From Pirellulales bacterium (GTDB lineage Bacteria; Planctomycetota; Planctomycetia; Pirellulales; Lacipirellulaceae), in the NCBI GenBank assembly GCA_022448265.1, contig JAKVCC010000003.1:235637-299636 (forward strand): DNA of 64,000 nt, in the 5' to 3' direction. Both the position numbers and the translations under genes were made by a program. This document shows, piece after piece, positions 52,136 through 60,518 of this stretch. The notes under the pieces are model-generated. The model saw only the letters and a list, made by a program, of their open reading frames with translations. It did no database searches and had not been told where the DNA came from. Numbering within the stretch: position 1 is the stretch's first letter; each line of letters opens with the position of its first letter.

Positions 52136-53626
52136 GTGAATATCCTATTCGCTACGACCGAGGCGGTGCCATTTTGCAAGACGGGCGGCTTGGGTGATGT
52201 GTGTGGAAGTTTGCCCAAGGCACTTGCTGGTTTGGGTCAAAGCCCAACGATCATCATGCCAGCATTTCGGCAAGCAATTGAATCGGGTTGCCCCTTGGAG
52301 ACTACGGGCACGACTTTTGAGATTCCGATTGGGCAGAAGCAAGTTGTGGGCCAATTGCTTCGCAGCCAGTTGCCCGACTCTGACGTGCCTGTTTATTTGA
52401 TTGAGCAGGCCGACTACTTTGACCGCGCACAATTGTACGGCGAGAACGGCGACGATTATCAAGATAACTGTGAACGGTTCGTCTTTTTTTGTCGGTCTGT
52501 ATTGGCTGTGATCGAGAGCCTCGATCTGCAATTCGATGTCTTGCATTGTCACGATTGGTGCACAGCGCTACTTCCCGCTTATCTTCAAACACTCTATAGC
52601 GATCGGGCGCCTTGGAATCGTCTCGCATCGCTCTATACGATCCACAACTTGGCATACCAGGGCAATTTCTGGCATTGGGATATGGCCCTCACGGGAATGG
52701 ACTGGAAGTACTTCAATTGGCGGCAGATGGAGTTCTACGGAAACCTCAATTTCATGAAGACCGGGATTGCCTTTGCGGACACGGTTAGCACGGTCAGTCC
52801 GACCTACGCTCAAGAGATCATGCGACCACCGCTTAGTTGTGGCCTGGAGGGTACGCTGCAGCATCGGCGCGAGGACTTGTTCGGGATCCTCAATGGGGCG
52901 GATTACGACGAGTGGAACCCCAGCACGGACCGATACTTGGGCGCCGATATTTACGACGTTGCGAGTGTGGAGACAGGCAAGCTGGTATGCAAGGCTCGAT
53001 TGCAGCGAGAGATGGGACTTCATGAGGATCCCGACGTGCCCTTGTTGGCCGTGGTTGGGCGGCTCGCCGATCAAAAGGGTTTTGATTTGATCGCGCGCGT
53101 GATGCAGAAGTGGGTGGAAAGGGAAGGCGCTCAGTGGGTGATTTTGGGGACGGGCGATGCTAAGTATCATCAGGTCTTGGGCCAGTTGGCAGCAGAGAAC
53201 CCGCAAAAGGTTGCTGTCCGTTTGGAGTTCTCCAATGAATTGGCCCATCGCATTGAGGCTGGAGCCGATATGTTCCTCATGCCCAGTCAGTATGAGCCCT
53301 GTGGGCTAAATCAACTTTATAGCTTGAAGTACGGTACGATACCGGTGGTACGCGCCACCGGTGGTCTGGCGGATACGGTCGTTGATAGCAACCCACAATC
53401 GCTGGCCAAAGGCAAGGCCACCGGATTTTGCTTTGCCGAGTACACTTCGCTTGCCTTGTCCGACACGCTGCAGCGCGCTTGCGCGTTTTTTGCGGACAAG
53501 ACTATTTGGCGTCAGTTGATCAAAACGGGAATGAAGCAAGATTGGTCGTGGAGCCGCAGCGCTGGAAAATACATCGAACTCTACGAGCAGACGCGAGCGC
53601 GACATCGCCAAGAGGTACTCAACTGA
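52136..53626 (+). CDS. glgA: Glycogen synthase (ADP-glucose type)
   Basis: 496-aa GT5-family glycogen synthase that extends alpha-1,4-glucan chains using ADP-glucose. Start is GTG 52136. The nucleotide-sugar-binding KTGGLGDVCGSLPKAL motif is present, as are LHCHDWCTALLP, GILNGADYDEWNPSTD and the C-terminal FLMPSQYEPCGLNQLYSLKY with the EPxGxxQ catalytic-region Glu. Length is standard (~480-500 aa). It heads a carbohydrate group with galT and a GH57 enzyme downstream. The next gene overlaps or abuts its end. Confidence 0.95.
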   Translation: MNILFATTEAVPFCKTGGLGDVCGSLPKALAGLGQSPTIIMPAFRQAIESGCPLETTGTTFEIPIGQKQVVGQLLRSQLPDSDVPVYLIEQADYFDRAQLYGENGDDYQDNCERFVFFCRSVLAVIESLDLQFDVLHCHDWCTALLPAYLQTLYSDRAPWNRLASLYTIHNLAYQGNFWHWDMALTGMDWKYFNWRQMEFYGNLNFMKTGIAFADTVSTVSPTYAQEIMRPPLSCGLEGTLQHRREDLFGILNGADYDEWNPSTDRYLGADIYDVASVETGKLVCKARLQREMGLHEDPDVPLLAVVGRLADQKGFDLIARVMQKWVEREGAQWVILGTGDAKYHQVLGQLAAENPQKVAVRLEFSNELAHRIEAGADMFLMPSQYEPCGLNQLYSLKYGTIPVVRATGGLADTVVDSNPQSLAKGKATGFCFAEYTSLALSDTLQRACAFFADKTIWRQLIKTGMKQDWSWSRSAGKYIELYEQTRARHRQEVLN

Positions 53627-53631
53627 TTGAC

Positions 53632-54699
53632 GTGTCCCTTTCTGAGTTGCGCTTTGATCCGATCGTAGGCCGGCAGGTATTTGTTGCTGAAGATCGTGCG
53701 GGACGTCCCAATGACTTTGTCCAATGGGCGAAGTCTGATAGCAGTTTTCCTGTTGCCGATGCAGCGGTGGCCGCTTGTCCCTTCTGTGCCGGGCACGAAG
53801 AGCAAACCGCGGGTCCGTTGCTCGTCGTACCCGACGCGCATGGTAATTGGCAAGTACGCGTGATCCCGAATAAGTATCCTGCCGTGACTTATGAAGCCGC
53901 CGTGCCAGAGCGATCTGCGCAAGTTCCACCGCTGCCGCCAATTCAAGAGGCATTCGGCTCTCACGAGGTGGTCATTGAGTCGCCGCGACACGTGTACGAC
54001 GCAACGGAATTGTCCCTCAATGAGTTTGTGTGTGTGCTCACGGTGTATCGAGATCGCCTTGCGCATTGGTCGGCGGATCCCCATATTCAACATGTTTCGT
54101 TGTTTAAAAATGTCGGCTATGCGGCCGGCGCTTCTCTCGAGCATGCGCATAGCCAATTAATGGCGCTGCCGTTTGTCCCCGCGGGCATCAAGGCGAAGCT
54201 ACGAGGGGCACGCAGCTATTTCGCTAAGCACGACGCCTGTATTTTCTGCCACCTGCTTGAACAGGAAGTCAATGCCGGTGTCCGCTGGGTTGCCGAGGAA
54301 GGTCCATTTGTAGCGTTTTGCGCCTACGCAGGTCGTCAGCCCTATGAGACTTGGATTCTTCCCACCACCCATGCCGCACATTACGGAGAATTGGGCGATG
54401 AAGATGTGGTGTCACTGGCGAAAATCCTGCAAAAAATTCTGCTCTGCATGCGATCGCGAATTCCTTTCTTATCCTACAATCTGATACTCCATACGGCGCC
54501 ATTTGATCACGGTGGTGATTTGCAAGACTCGCCCTATTTTCACTGGCACTGGGAACTCGTCCCACGCACGAATAGGCTCGCTGGGCTGGAATGGGGCATG
54601 GGAGTGCACGTTAATCCAGTGGCACCCGAACGGGCAGCGGCGGCGCTGCGAGCAACGGCCCAAGAGCAGAGCCTGGAGGGGATGGGCCCGCCAGCTTAG
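53632..54699 (+). CDS. galT: Galactose-1-phosphate uridylyltransferase-like protein
   Basis: 355 aa from GTG 53632; this start is a judgement, since the frame is open far into glgA and no strong ribosome site is visible. The family core is clear: CPFCAGHEEQ (zinc-binding cysteines), PNKYPAVTYEA, and the active-site HAHSQ (His-x-His-x-Gln). A second cysteine pair is in CIFCHLLEQ. The enzyme exchanges UMP/UDP-glucose with galactose-1-phosphate (Leloir pathway). Some family members act as adenylyl- or sulfate-adenylyl enzymes, so the exact reaction is not proved. It begins just after the glgA stop, so the two form an operon with the GH57 gene nearby. Confidence 0.85.
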   Translation: MSLSELRFDPIVGRQVFVAEDRAGRPNDFVQWAKSDSSFPVADAAVAACPFCAGHEEQTAGPLLVVPDAHGNWQVRVIPNKYPAVTYEAAVPERSAQVPPLPPIQEAFGSHEVVIESPRHVYDATELSLNEFVCVLTVYRDRLAHWSADPHIQHVSLFKNVGYAAGASLEHAHSQLMALPFVPAGIKAKLRGARSYFAKHDACIFCHLLEQEVNAGVRWVAEEGPFVAFCAYAGRQPYETWILPTTHAAHYGELGDEDVVSLAKILQKILLCMRSRIPFLSYNLILHTAPFDHGGDLQDSPYFHWHWELVPRTNRLAGLEWGMGVHVNPVAPERAAAALRATAQEQSLEGMGPPA

Positions 54700-55017
54700 C
54701 GCTGAAGTAGAATACGTCGACGATTGGAAGACGTTGGCATGTTGCCGCAAGCGAGAAAATGGCCGCTTTTTAGCAGTATTGTGGTCAGAAACGCCGGTTA
54801 TTCCCGACGACCGCCTGTCTCGTAAGATGGGCAATCGCGGTAAGCTCTATGCCTTATACGGTTTATTGCGTTTCCTCGTGGTGAATCCTGTCGATCATTT
54901 ACGAAATATAAGCCAGTCATGTGCTAGTCGTATCCCTGCTGAGCAGCCATCTTGCGGGAGTGATGTGTCTGCCAGCAGTTCTCTTGTCGAGCCTATCGAG
55001 CGAACCTCCAGGTTACT
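54700..55017 (+). other. Interval between galT and the GH57 gene
   Basis: About 320 bp. A frame that overlaps galT continues through it (VEYVDDWKTLACCRKRENGR), but it has no start of its own and no recognised domain. I do not call a gene. Confidence 0.3.
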
Positions 55018-57213
55018 ATGAATCCACTTCTTCGCCTCGTGCTTGTCTTTCATAACCATCAGCCAATCGGCAATTTTGATGGGGTTTTCGAGCAAGCCTA
55101 TCAGGACAGCTATCTGCCGTTTCTCGATGTTTTTGAGCCCTACGATCGGTTGCAGATTGCCATCCACACCAGTGGTTCGCTTATGGAATGGCTCGACAAG
55201 AACCATCCCGAATACGTTGATCGTCTGGCCCGGCTGGTCGCCGCCGGCAGGATCGAAATTGTAGGCGGGGCGTACTTTGAGCCGATTTTGACGATGATTC
55301 CTTCTCGTGATCGCATTGGACAAATCACCACCTACAGCCGCTGGTTGGAAACAAGGCTAGGTGCAACAGTGCGCGGAATATGGGTGCCGGAGCGGGTTTG
55401 GGAACAATCGATGGCGAGCGACATTGTGCAGGCAGGAATAGGCTTTACCGTCCTTGACGATTTTCACTTTAAGAATGCCGGGCTGACCGCTGATGAGCTG
55501 CACGGCTATTACGTTACCGAAGACGAAGCTCAGGTTCTCCGCGTGTTGCCGGGCAGCGAGCCGCTGCGCTACATGATTCCCTTCCAACCGCCTGATGACA
55601 CGATTAATTATTTGCGCACCGTTGCCAATCAGCATCCAGGGGCAGTAGTGGTATTTGGCGATGACGGTGAAAAGTTTGGGACTTGGCCCGGGACGAAAGA
55701 GCACGTATACGAGCATGGCTGGCTGGCGCAATTTTTCGATGCGATCTCAGCCAATAGCGATTGGTTAAAAGCTACGACGCCCTCGGAAGTAATCGACAAC
55801 ATTCCTCCGCTTGGCAAGCTTTATATCCCGGAAGGCAGCTATCGAGAGATGACCGAATGGTCGTTGCCTGCTGAAAGGATCAAAGAGTTCGAAGACGCCC
55901 GCCAGGCCGTGCAGCAACAGGGGGAGTGGGATCGCATTGCTCCGTTTGTGCGAGGCGGCTACTGGCGCAATTTCAAAGTCAAATATCCTGAAACGGGCGC
56001 GATGTACGCCCGCATGCAGTTGGTGAGCCAGCGCTTGCAGGAGGCCGTGGAGGCAGGTGCCGCAGGTGAACTGCTCGGCCGCGCCCGCATGGAGCTCTAT
56101 CGGGGCCAGTGCAACTGCAGCTATTGGCACGGCGCTTTTGGTGGCGTGTATTTGCCCCACTTGCGCAATGCCGTATTTGGGCACCTCATTGCCGCCGACA
56201 ACCTGCTGGATCAGATGGAAAACCGTAGTTGGCGTGAGGGCCACGACAGCTGGGTGGAACTGGAGTCACGTGACTTCAATCTGGATGGGCGTCCCGAAGC
56301 CCGGTTGGCGAACAATCGTTTGACGACCTTCGTCGCACCAGTCGAAGGGGGGCAGATTTATGAGCTTGACATCAAGCCTATTTGTCACAATCTGTTGGCG
56401 ACGCTTACTCGGCGCGAAGAAGCTTATCACCGCAAAGTGCTCGGTGGTGAGTCGGAAGCAGATGGAGATGTTTCAAGCATTCACGACCGCGTTGTGTTTA
56501 AGCAGGCGGGACTCGATCGACGATTGGAATACGACCCCTGGAAGCGCAACTCCCTCGTCGATCATTTTTACGCAACGGATGTCGGAGTGGCGGACGTGAC
56601 TGGGGGTCAGGCTAAAGAACAGGGCGACTTCGTGCACGGGCCCTACGAGGCTCGGCTGCGTCGAAGCGCCGCCCGTGTGCAACTGCAGTTGGTTCGCGAG
56701 GGCCATGTAGCGGGCCGGCCGCTGCGAATTACCAAGGGAATTACACTCAACGCGTCCGAGCCAGTACTTGAAGTAGCTTATTTGCTGGAGGATGTGCCGA
56801 GTGACAGGAAACTTTTTTTCGCTCCGGAGTTAAATTTCTCCGGGTTACCATCCGGTGCGGACGACCGCTCTTTCCGTGATTCCCAAGGCAACTTCTTAGG
56901 GCAACTGGGCGCCCAACTCGATCTCTATGATGCGGACCATCTAGGGCTGGTCGACGAGTGGCTCGGCATAGACGTGGGGTTGGCCTTTGATCGTCCAACG
57001 GCGATTTGGACGTATCCCGTCGAGACAGTAAGCCAGTCGGAAAGCGGCTTCGAATTGGTCCATCAATCGGTGGCTGTGGTGCCCCACTGGAATTTGGTGC
57101 CAGATGTGAACGGCTGTTGGAGCGTCACGCTTCGTATCACGGTGGATACCCGTCAAGCGGAAGAGCGGGGGATGAAGGGTGCCAAGCCTAAGTTTTCAGT
57201 TTGCCCGTCTTAA
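55018..57213 (+). CDS. GH57-family alpha-glucan enzyme (4-alpha-glucanotransferase/alpha-amylase type)
   Basis: 731-aa glycoside hydrolase family 57 enzyme. The N-terminal barrel opens with VLVFHNHQPIGNF. The nucleophile is Glu125 in GIWVPERVWE and the acid/base is Asp215 or Asp216 in VFGDDGEKFG, both matching Thermococcus litoralis glucanotransferase motifs. The C-terminal half carries GQCNCSYWHGAFGGVYLPHL and then a beta-rich domain with DFNLDGRPEARLAN, matching DUF1925/DUF1926. It likely transfers or cleaves alpha-1,4-glucan chains in glycogen metabolism, consistent with glgA and galT upstream. Hydrolysis versus transglycosylation cannot be decided. Confidence 0.9.
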   Translation: MNPLLRLVLVFHNHQPIGNFDGVFEQAYQDSYLPFLDVFEPYDRLQIAIHTSGSLMEWLDKNHPEYVDRLARLVAAGRIEIVGGAYFEPILTMIPSRDRIGQITTYSRWLETRLGATVRGIWVPERVWEQSMASDIVQAGIGFTVLDDFHFKNAGLTADELHGYYVTEDEAQVLRVLPGSEPLRYMIPFQPPDDTINYLRTVANQHPGAVVVFGDDGEKFGTWPGTKEHVYEHGWLAQFFDAISANSDWLKATTPSEVIDNIPPLGKLYIPEGSYREMTEWSLPAERIKEFEDARQAVQQQGEWDRIAPFVRGGYWRNFKVKYPETGAMYARMQLVSQRLQEAVEAGAAGELLGRARMELYRGQCNCSYWHGAFGGVYLPHLRNAVFGHLIAADNLLDQMENRSWREGHDSWVELESRDFNLDGRPEARLANNRLTTFVAPVEGGQIYELDIKPICHNLLATLTRREEAYHRKVLGGESEADGDVSSIHDRVVFKQAGLDRRLEYDPWKRNSLVDHFYATDVGVADVTGGQAKEQGDFVHGPYEARLRRSAARVQLQLVREGHVAGRPLRITKGITLNASEPVLEVAYLLEDVPSDRKLFFAPELNFSGLPSGADDRSFRDSQGNFLGQLGAQLDLYDADHLGLVDEWLGIDVGLAFDRPTAIWTYPVETVSQSESGFELVHQSVAVVPHWNLVPDVNGCWSVTLRITVDTRQAEERGMKGAKPKFSVCPS

Positions 57214-57352
57214 GGCTAAAGTATCTTTTCCAGCCCAGTTTCCCAAAGCCACCCCAGCCGACGGCGCTAGCGGTGGGTAGATGACCAAGACGTTTACTGG
57301 CACCAGGCAACCTGGAACGCCCCTGAGGCGAGCGTCTACGGCTCAGTCCCGC

Positions 57353-57522
57353 CTAATCGTCTTCGACGATAAACACTTCGCTACCTGGGCCGTGATCGGT
57401 GCAGTCCGATAGTTTTTGTGCGGAGAACTTCATGTCCCAGTGTGCTCAGATTTGTAAGGGCGAATCGATCGATCGAGCCGTCCACCCGCAAGGCAGAACC
57501 CCACCAGGGCCAATTTTCCGTC
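57353..57522 (-). other. Short protein-like frames after the SDR gene
   Basis: Two adjacent minus-strand frames look protein-like. One, continuing after the SDR stop in another frame, reads NWPWWGSALRVDGSIDRF. The other, starting at ATG 57433, is a 26-codon frame reading MKFSAQKLSDCTDHGPGSEV and FIVEDD, stop at 57353-57355. They may be one gene broken by a frameshift. No family recognised. Confidence 0.25.
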
Positions 57523-59118
57523 TTACCAATTCGCCAATTGATAGTCCTTGAGGAATTTCCCCCAGACATGTTTGCCCGAGTTGAAGCCGGAAAAGATGGG
57601 ATCGCAGATCCGCGCAGCCGCGTCCACAAGGTCGAGCGGCGGGTGAAAGTCTAGCTCCTCACGTTTTCGTGTGGTGATGTGTTGCGGGTCTTCATCGGTG
57701 ATCCAGCCCGTGTCGACGCTGTTCATGTGGATGCCGTCACGGGCATAGTCCTGCGCAGAAGTACGGGTGAGCATGTTGAGTGCGGCCTTAGCCATGTTGG
57801 TATGCGGATGCTTGTCGGTCTTGTAGGCCCGATAAAATACCCCCTCCATCGCCGAAACATTGACGATGTGTTTGTCGGGTGTCGACACTTGCAACATGAG
57901 GGGTTTCAAACGGGCGTTGAGAATAAAAGGGCCAATGGCGTTTACCAACTGCACCTCAATCGCCTCTACGGTTGACACCTCCGCGAGCCGCAGCCGCCAG
58001 CTGTTGACTGCGCGGAGGTCGACTTGCTGCTGGTCCTGATCGTATTGACCGGTGGGAAAATCCTCATTTCCTCCAGCCGTGTCGCCTGGTGCTAGGCAGA
58101 GCTGAGATAGCTCGGCGGCCCGTGTAATCCCGGCGATATTGCTGATTGCTTTGCCGGCGGCCGATTCCGAGGCGATTGTAGAGGGATCGACAGGGGCCGG
58201 ACCGAAGGCGTCTTGGTCAGGCAACATGCTGTCGGTCGCCCGGAGCCGGTCGTAGGAAGCCAAAAGGGATCGTGCTTCGGCCGGCAGCGAGGTCGATAGA
58301 CGCCTTTCGTTCTTTATCAGGTGCGCATAGAAGCCGGGTGGCCGGCGGACTGTTTGGCAGGCATTGTTCAAAATGAAATCGAGCCGTGGCAAGGTCGCAA
58401 TTAGATGGTCTGCCAAGGCTTCAACGCTCGGCGTATGCCTGAGATCAAGTCCGTGCAGTTCCAGGCGTTGTCGCCACTGCTGACTATCGGCCTCCTCCAA
58501 GAAACGCTGCGCCCCGTCTCGCGGAAAGCGGGTCGTCACGACCACATGTGCCCCGGCCCGCAGCAGCTTGAGAACCGCCTGATAGCCAATTTTCACGCGC
58601 CCGCCGGTCACCAGCGCAAAGCGCCCCGATAAATCGGCAGTCTGCCCGCGCTTGGTCCAGTTCAGTACAGCACAATCAGGGCACAGAGCGTCGTAGAAAA
58701 AGTGGACCCGGCTGTACTCGCTTTTACACGTATAACAAATACGCGGCACTTGCAGTTCAAGGCCCAAGTGCGCGTCGGGATGATCACTCCTTCGTGGTGG
58801 TTCCAATTCAAACGGCGCCGGCGGTGCGCCTTTTTTTAGTTGTCGAACGCTGGGCTGTGACCGCATGCCTGTTCGAGCCAGCAGCTGCCTGTCAGCCACA
58901 CGTTTTTTTTCTTGGCTGAGCTGTTGGCGTTGACGATTTCTGCGCTGTAGTTGTTTGCGGGCAGTACGATCTGGATAAGCGATTTGGTTTGCGGATTTTA
59001 GCAACCGCTTGCGCGATTCGTCCGGCAAAGCTTCCAGCAGACCCCGGTCAGCGGCGATGCGATCAAGTTGCTCAACCAAAGAGCTAAGTTCTGCTGCCGA
59101 TAGTTCTTCCTCTGCCAC
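57523..59118 (-). CDS. Divergent short-chain dehydrogenase/reductase with N-terminal zinc ribbon
   Basis: 531-aa protein. Residues 1-110 are helical and Arg/Gln-rich. A zinc-ribbon-like CxxC pair is at Cys128/Cys131 and Cys146/Cys149. The SDR fold starts with the dinucleotide motif TGGRVKIG (171-178) and NNACQTV (251-257). A ~120-residue insertion separates this from the catalytic region. Ser422 is in NVSAMEG. The usual Tyr-x3-Lys is doubtful: TNMAK (440-444) aligns with the normal position but has Thr for Tyr, whereas YKTDK (432-436) gives a Tyr-x3-Lys slightly earlier. NAD(P)-dependent oxidoreductase activity is therefore uncertain. No operon partner is evident. Confidence 0.75.
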   Translation of the reverse strand: MAEEELSAAELSSLVEQLDRIAADRGLLEALPDESRKRLLKSANQIAYPDRTARKQLQRRNRQRQQLSQEKKRVADRQLLARTGMRSQPSVRQLKKGAPPAPFELEPPRRSDHPDAHLGLELQVPRICYTCKSEYSRVHFFYDALCPDCAVLNWTKRGQTADLSGRFALVTGGRVKIGYQAVLKLLRAGAHVVVTTRFPRDGAQRFLEEADSQQWRQRLELHGLDLRHTPSVEALADHLIATLPRLDFILNNACQTVRRPPGFYAHLIKNERRLSTSLPAEARSLLASYDRLRATDSMLPDQDAFGPAPVDPSTIASESAAGKAISNIAGITRAAELSQLCLAPGDTAGGNEDFPTGQYDQDQQQVDLRAVNSWRLRLAEVSTVEAIEVQLVNAIGPFILNARLKPLMLQVSTPDKHIVNVSAMEGVFYRAYKTDKHPHTNMAKAALNMLTRTSAQDYARDGIHMNSVDTGWITDEDPQHITTRKREELDFHPPLDLVDAAARICDPIFSGFNSGKHVWGKFLKDYQLANW

Positions 59119-59166
59119 TTCGGGCCCCTCCGATTAGTTTACCCGTGTCTAGCCACAAGTCTCATG

Positions 59167-60492
59167 CTAGCGGCGGCGCCTTAACATGTCGAGCAGAACG
59201 GCTGCCAGAAGGACTGCCCCTAACACGATTCGCTGGTTGAAGGGATCGACGTTGGTTAGGTTCATGCCGTTCTTGATCACTGCAATGATGAACGCTCCAA
59301 TCAGCGTGCCAAACACTTTTCCGCGTCCGCCCATCAACGATGCGCCGCCGACCACCACGGCGGCAATGACTTCTAGTTCGTACATCAATCCGAACTTTGG
59401 ATCGCCGGCGGCGAGCTGAGACGAGAGTACGATTCCTCCCAGGCCTGCGAGCGCTCCGCAAATCGTGTAGACAGCCATCAGCATGCGCTTGACCGGAACA
59501 CCCGAGAGCCTAGCGGCTTCTTTGTTGCCTCCGATGGCGTAGACGTAGCGCCCAAAAACCATCCGCGACATGACAATGTGCGCCACGCTATAGAGCACGA
59601 GCATAAGCCAAACCGGGTTGGGTACCCCCAGCGTCTGCGACCCTCCAAGCCAGAGGAATGATGGCGGCAATTCAGAAATGGATCGCCCATCGGAGAGCCG
59701 AAATGCGAGGCCACTGGCAATCATCATCATGCTCAGACTGACGATGAACGGGGGGATTCCAAAGACGGTAATCATCAGGCCATTGAAGGTGCCCGCTGCA
59801 GCACACACTGCAATTCCGGCAGCGCAGCCCAGCACTACCATAGTAATTCCCGCGTCAGCGCCACCGCCCCAGTCTCGAATACATAACGCAGAAACTACCG
59901 ACGCCAGCGCGACTAGAGATCCCACCGAGAGATCGATCCCGGCAGACACGATGACCATGGTCATGCCAATGGCAATTATCGCGTAAATGGCTGTTTGATT
60001 TGCGACGCCCAATAAATTGCTCATCTTGAGAAAGTCGGGCCATATATAGGGCCTGGGTTTAACGCATTTGTCGCTGCCCACCGACGGGAATCGGTCATAG
60101 ACGCTCCATTTAGCCGTGACGTCGTTTGCTACGATCGCGTCGATCTGTTGGCGGCCAGCGGTGATCTTCTCAATTGCAGCACGCACGTCGTTGGGCACCC
60201 CATTGACCACCGCCAATACGCGAATACCGAGCGCCTGCAACTCCTTGGCAGCAGCGCGGGCGAAGGCGCGGTCCTCGCGGGTGTCTCGAGCGACAATCAG
60301 TACCTGAGTGTTTTCGCCCTGGCGCTGGGCGATCATTTGGGCGACCTGCCGTCCAGCGCTGGCGCCAGTTGGATGCTGCTCCTTGATCGTCAAGGTGGCG
60401 AATAGCGCGCCCAGCACTAGTAGTACCGCCAGCATGCCATAGTCGCTCAGAAATTGATTCACGACGGAGCCGGATGCGTTTCGATTTTCCAT
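59167..60492 (-). CDS. Ribose-type ABC transporter permease (RbsC-like) with internal binding-protein-like domain
   Basis: 441-aa permease of the sugar importer family (RbsC/XylH/AraH class). The first helix is at about residues 18-36. Instead of going straight to the second, there is a ~110-residue soluble segment (residues ~38-150) with alternating beta/alpha elements: TQVLIVARDTREDRAFARAA, ELQALGIRVLAVVNG and AIEKITAGRQQIDAIVAND. This looks like half of a periplasmic binding-protein fold. The permease then resumes with QTAIYAIIAIGMTMVIVSAG and IDLSVGSLVALASVV, the family hallmark. It follows the ATPase gene on the minus strand. Substrate unknown; likely a pentose or related sugar. Confidence 0.88.
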   Translation of the reverse strand: MENRNASGSVVNQFLSDYGMLAVLLVLGALFATLTIKEQHPTGASAGRQVAQMIAQRQGENTQVLIVARDTREDRAFARAAAKELQALGIRVLAVVNGVPNDVRAAIEKITAGRQQIDAIVANDVTAKWSVYDRFPSVGSDKCVKPRPYIWPDFLKMSNLLGVANQTAIYAIIAIGMTMVIVSAGIDLSVGSLVALASVVSALCIRDWGGGADAGITMVVLGCAAGIAVCAAAGTFNGLMITVFGIPPFIVSLSMMMIASGLAFRLSDGRSISELPPSFLWLGGSQTLGVPNPVWLMLVLYSVAHIVMSRMVFGRYVYAIGGNKEAARLSGVPVKRMLMAVYTICGALAGLGGIVLSSQLAAGDPKFGLMYELEVIAAVVVGGASLMGGRGKVFGTLIGAFIIAVIKNGMNLTNVDPFNQRIVLGAVLLAAVLLDMLRRRR

Positions 60493-60518
60493 AGCCTGTT
60501 TCAGATCGCGGGCGGCCT

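Noticed and set aside
54503..55021. Frame overlapping galT and extending to the GH57 gene
   Set aside because: No start of its own; the part after galT has no recognised domain.
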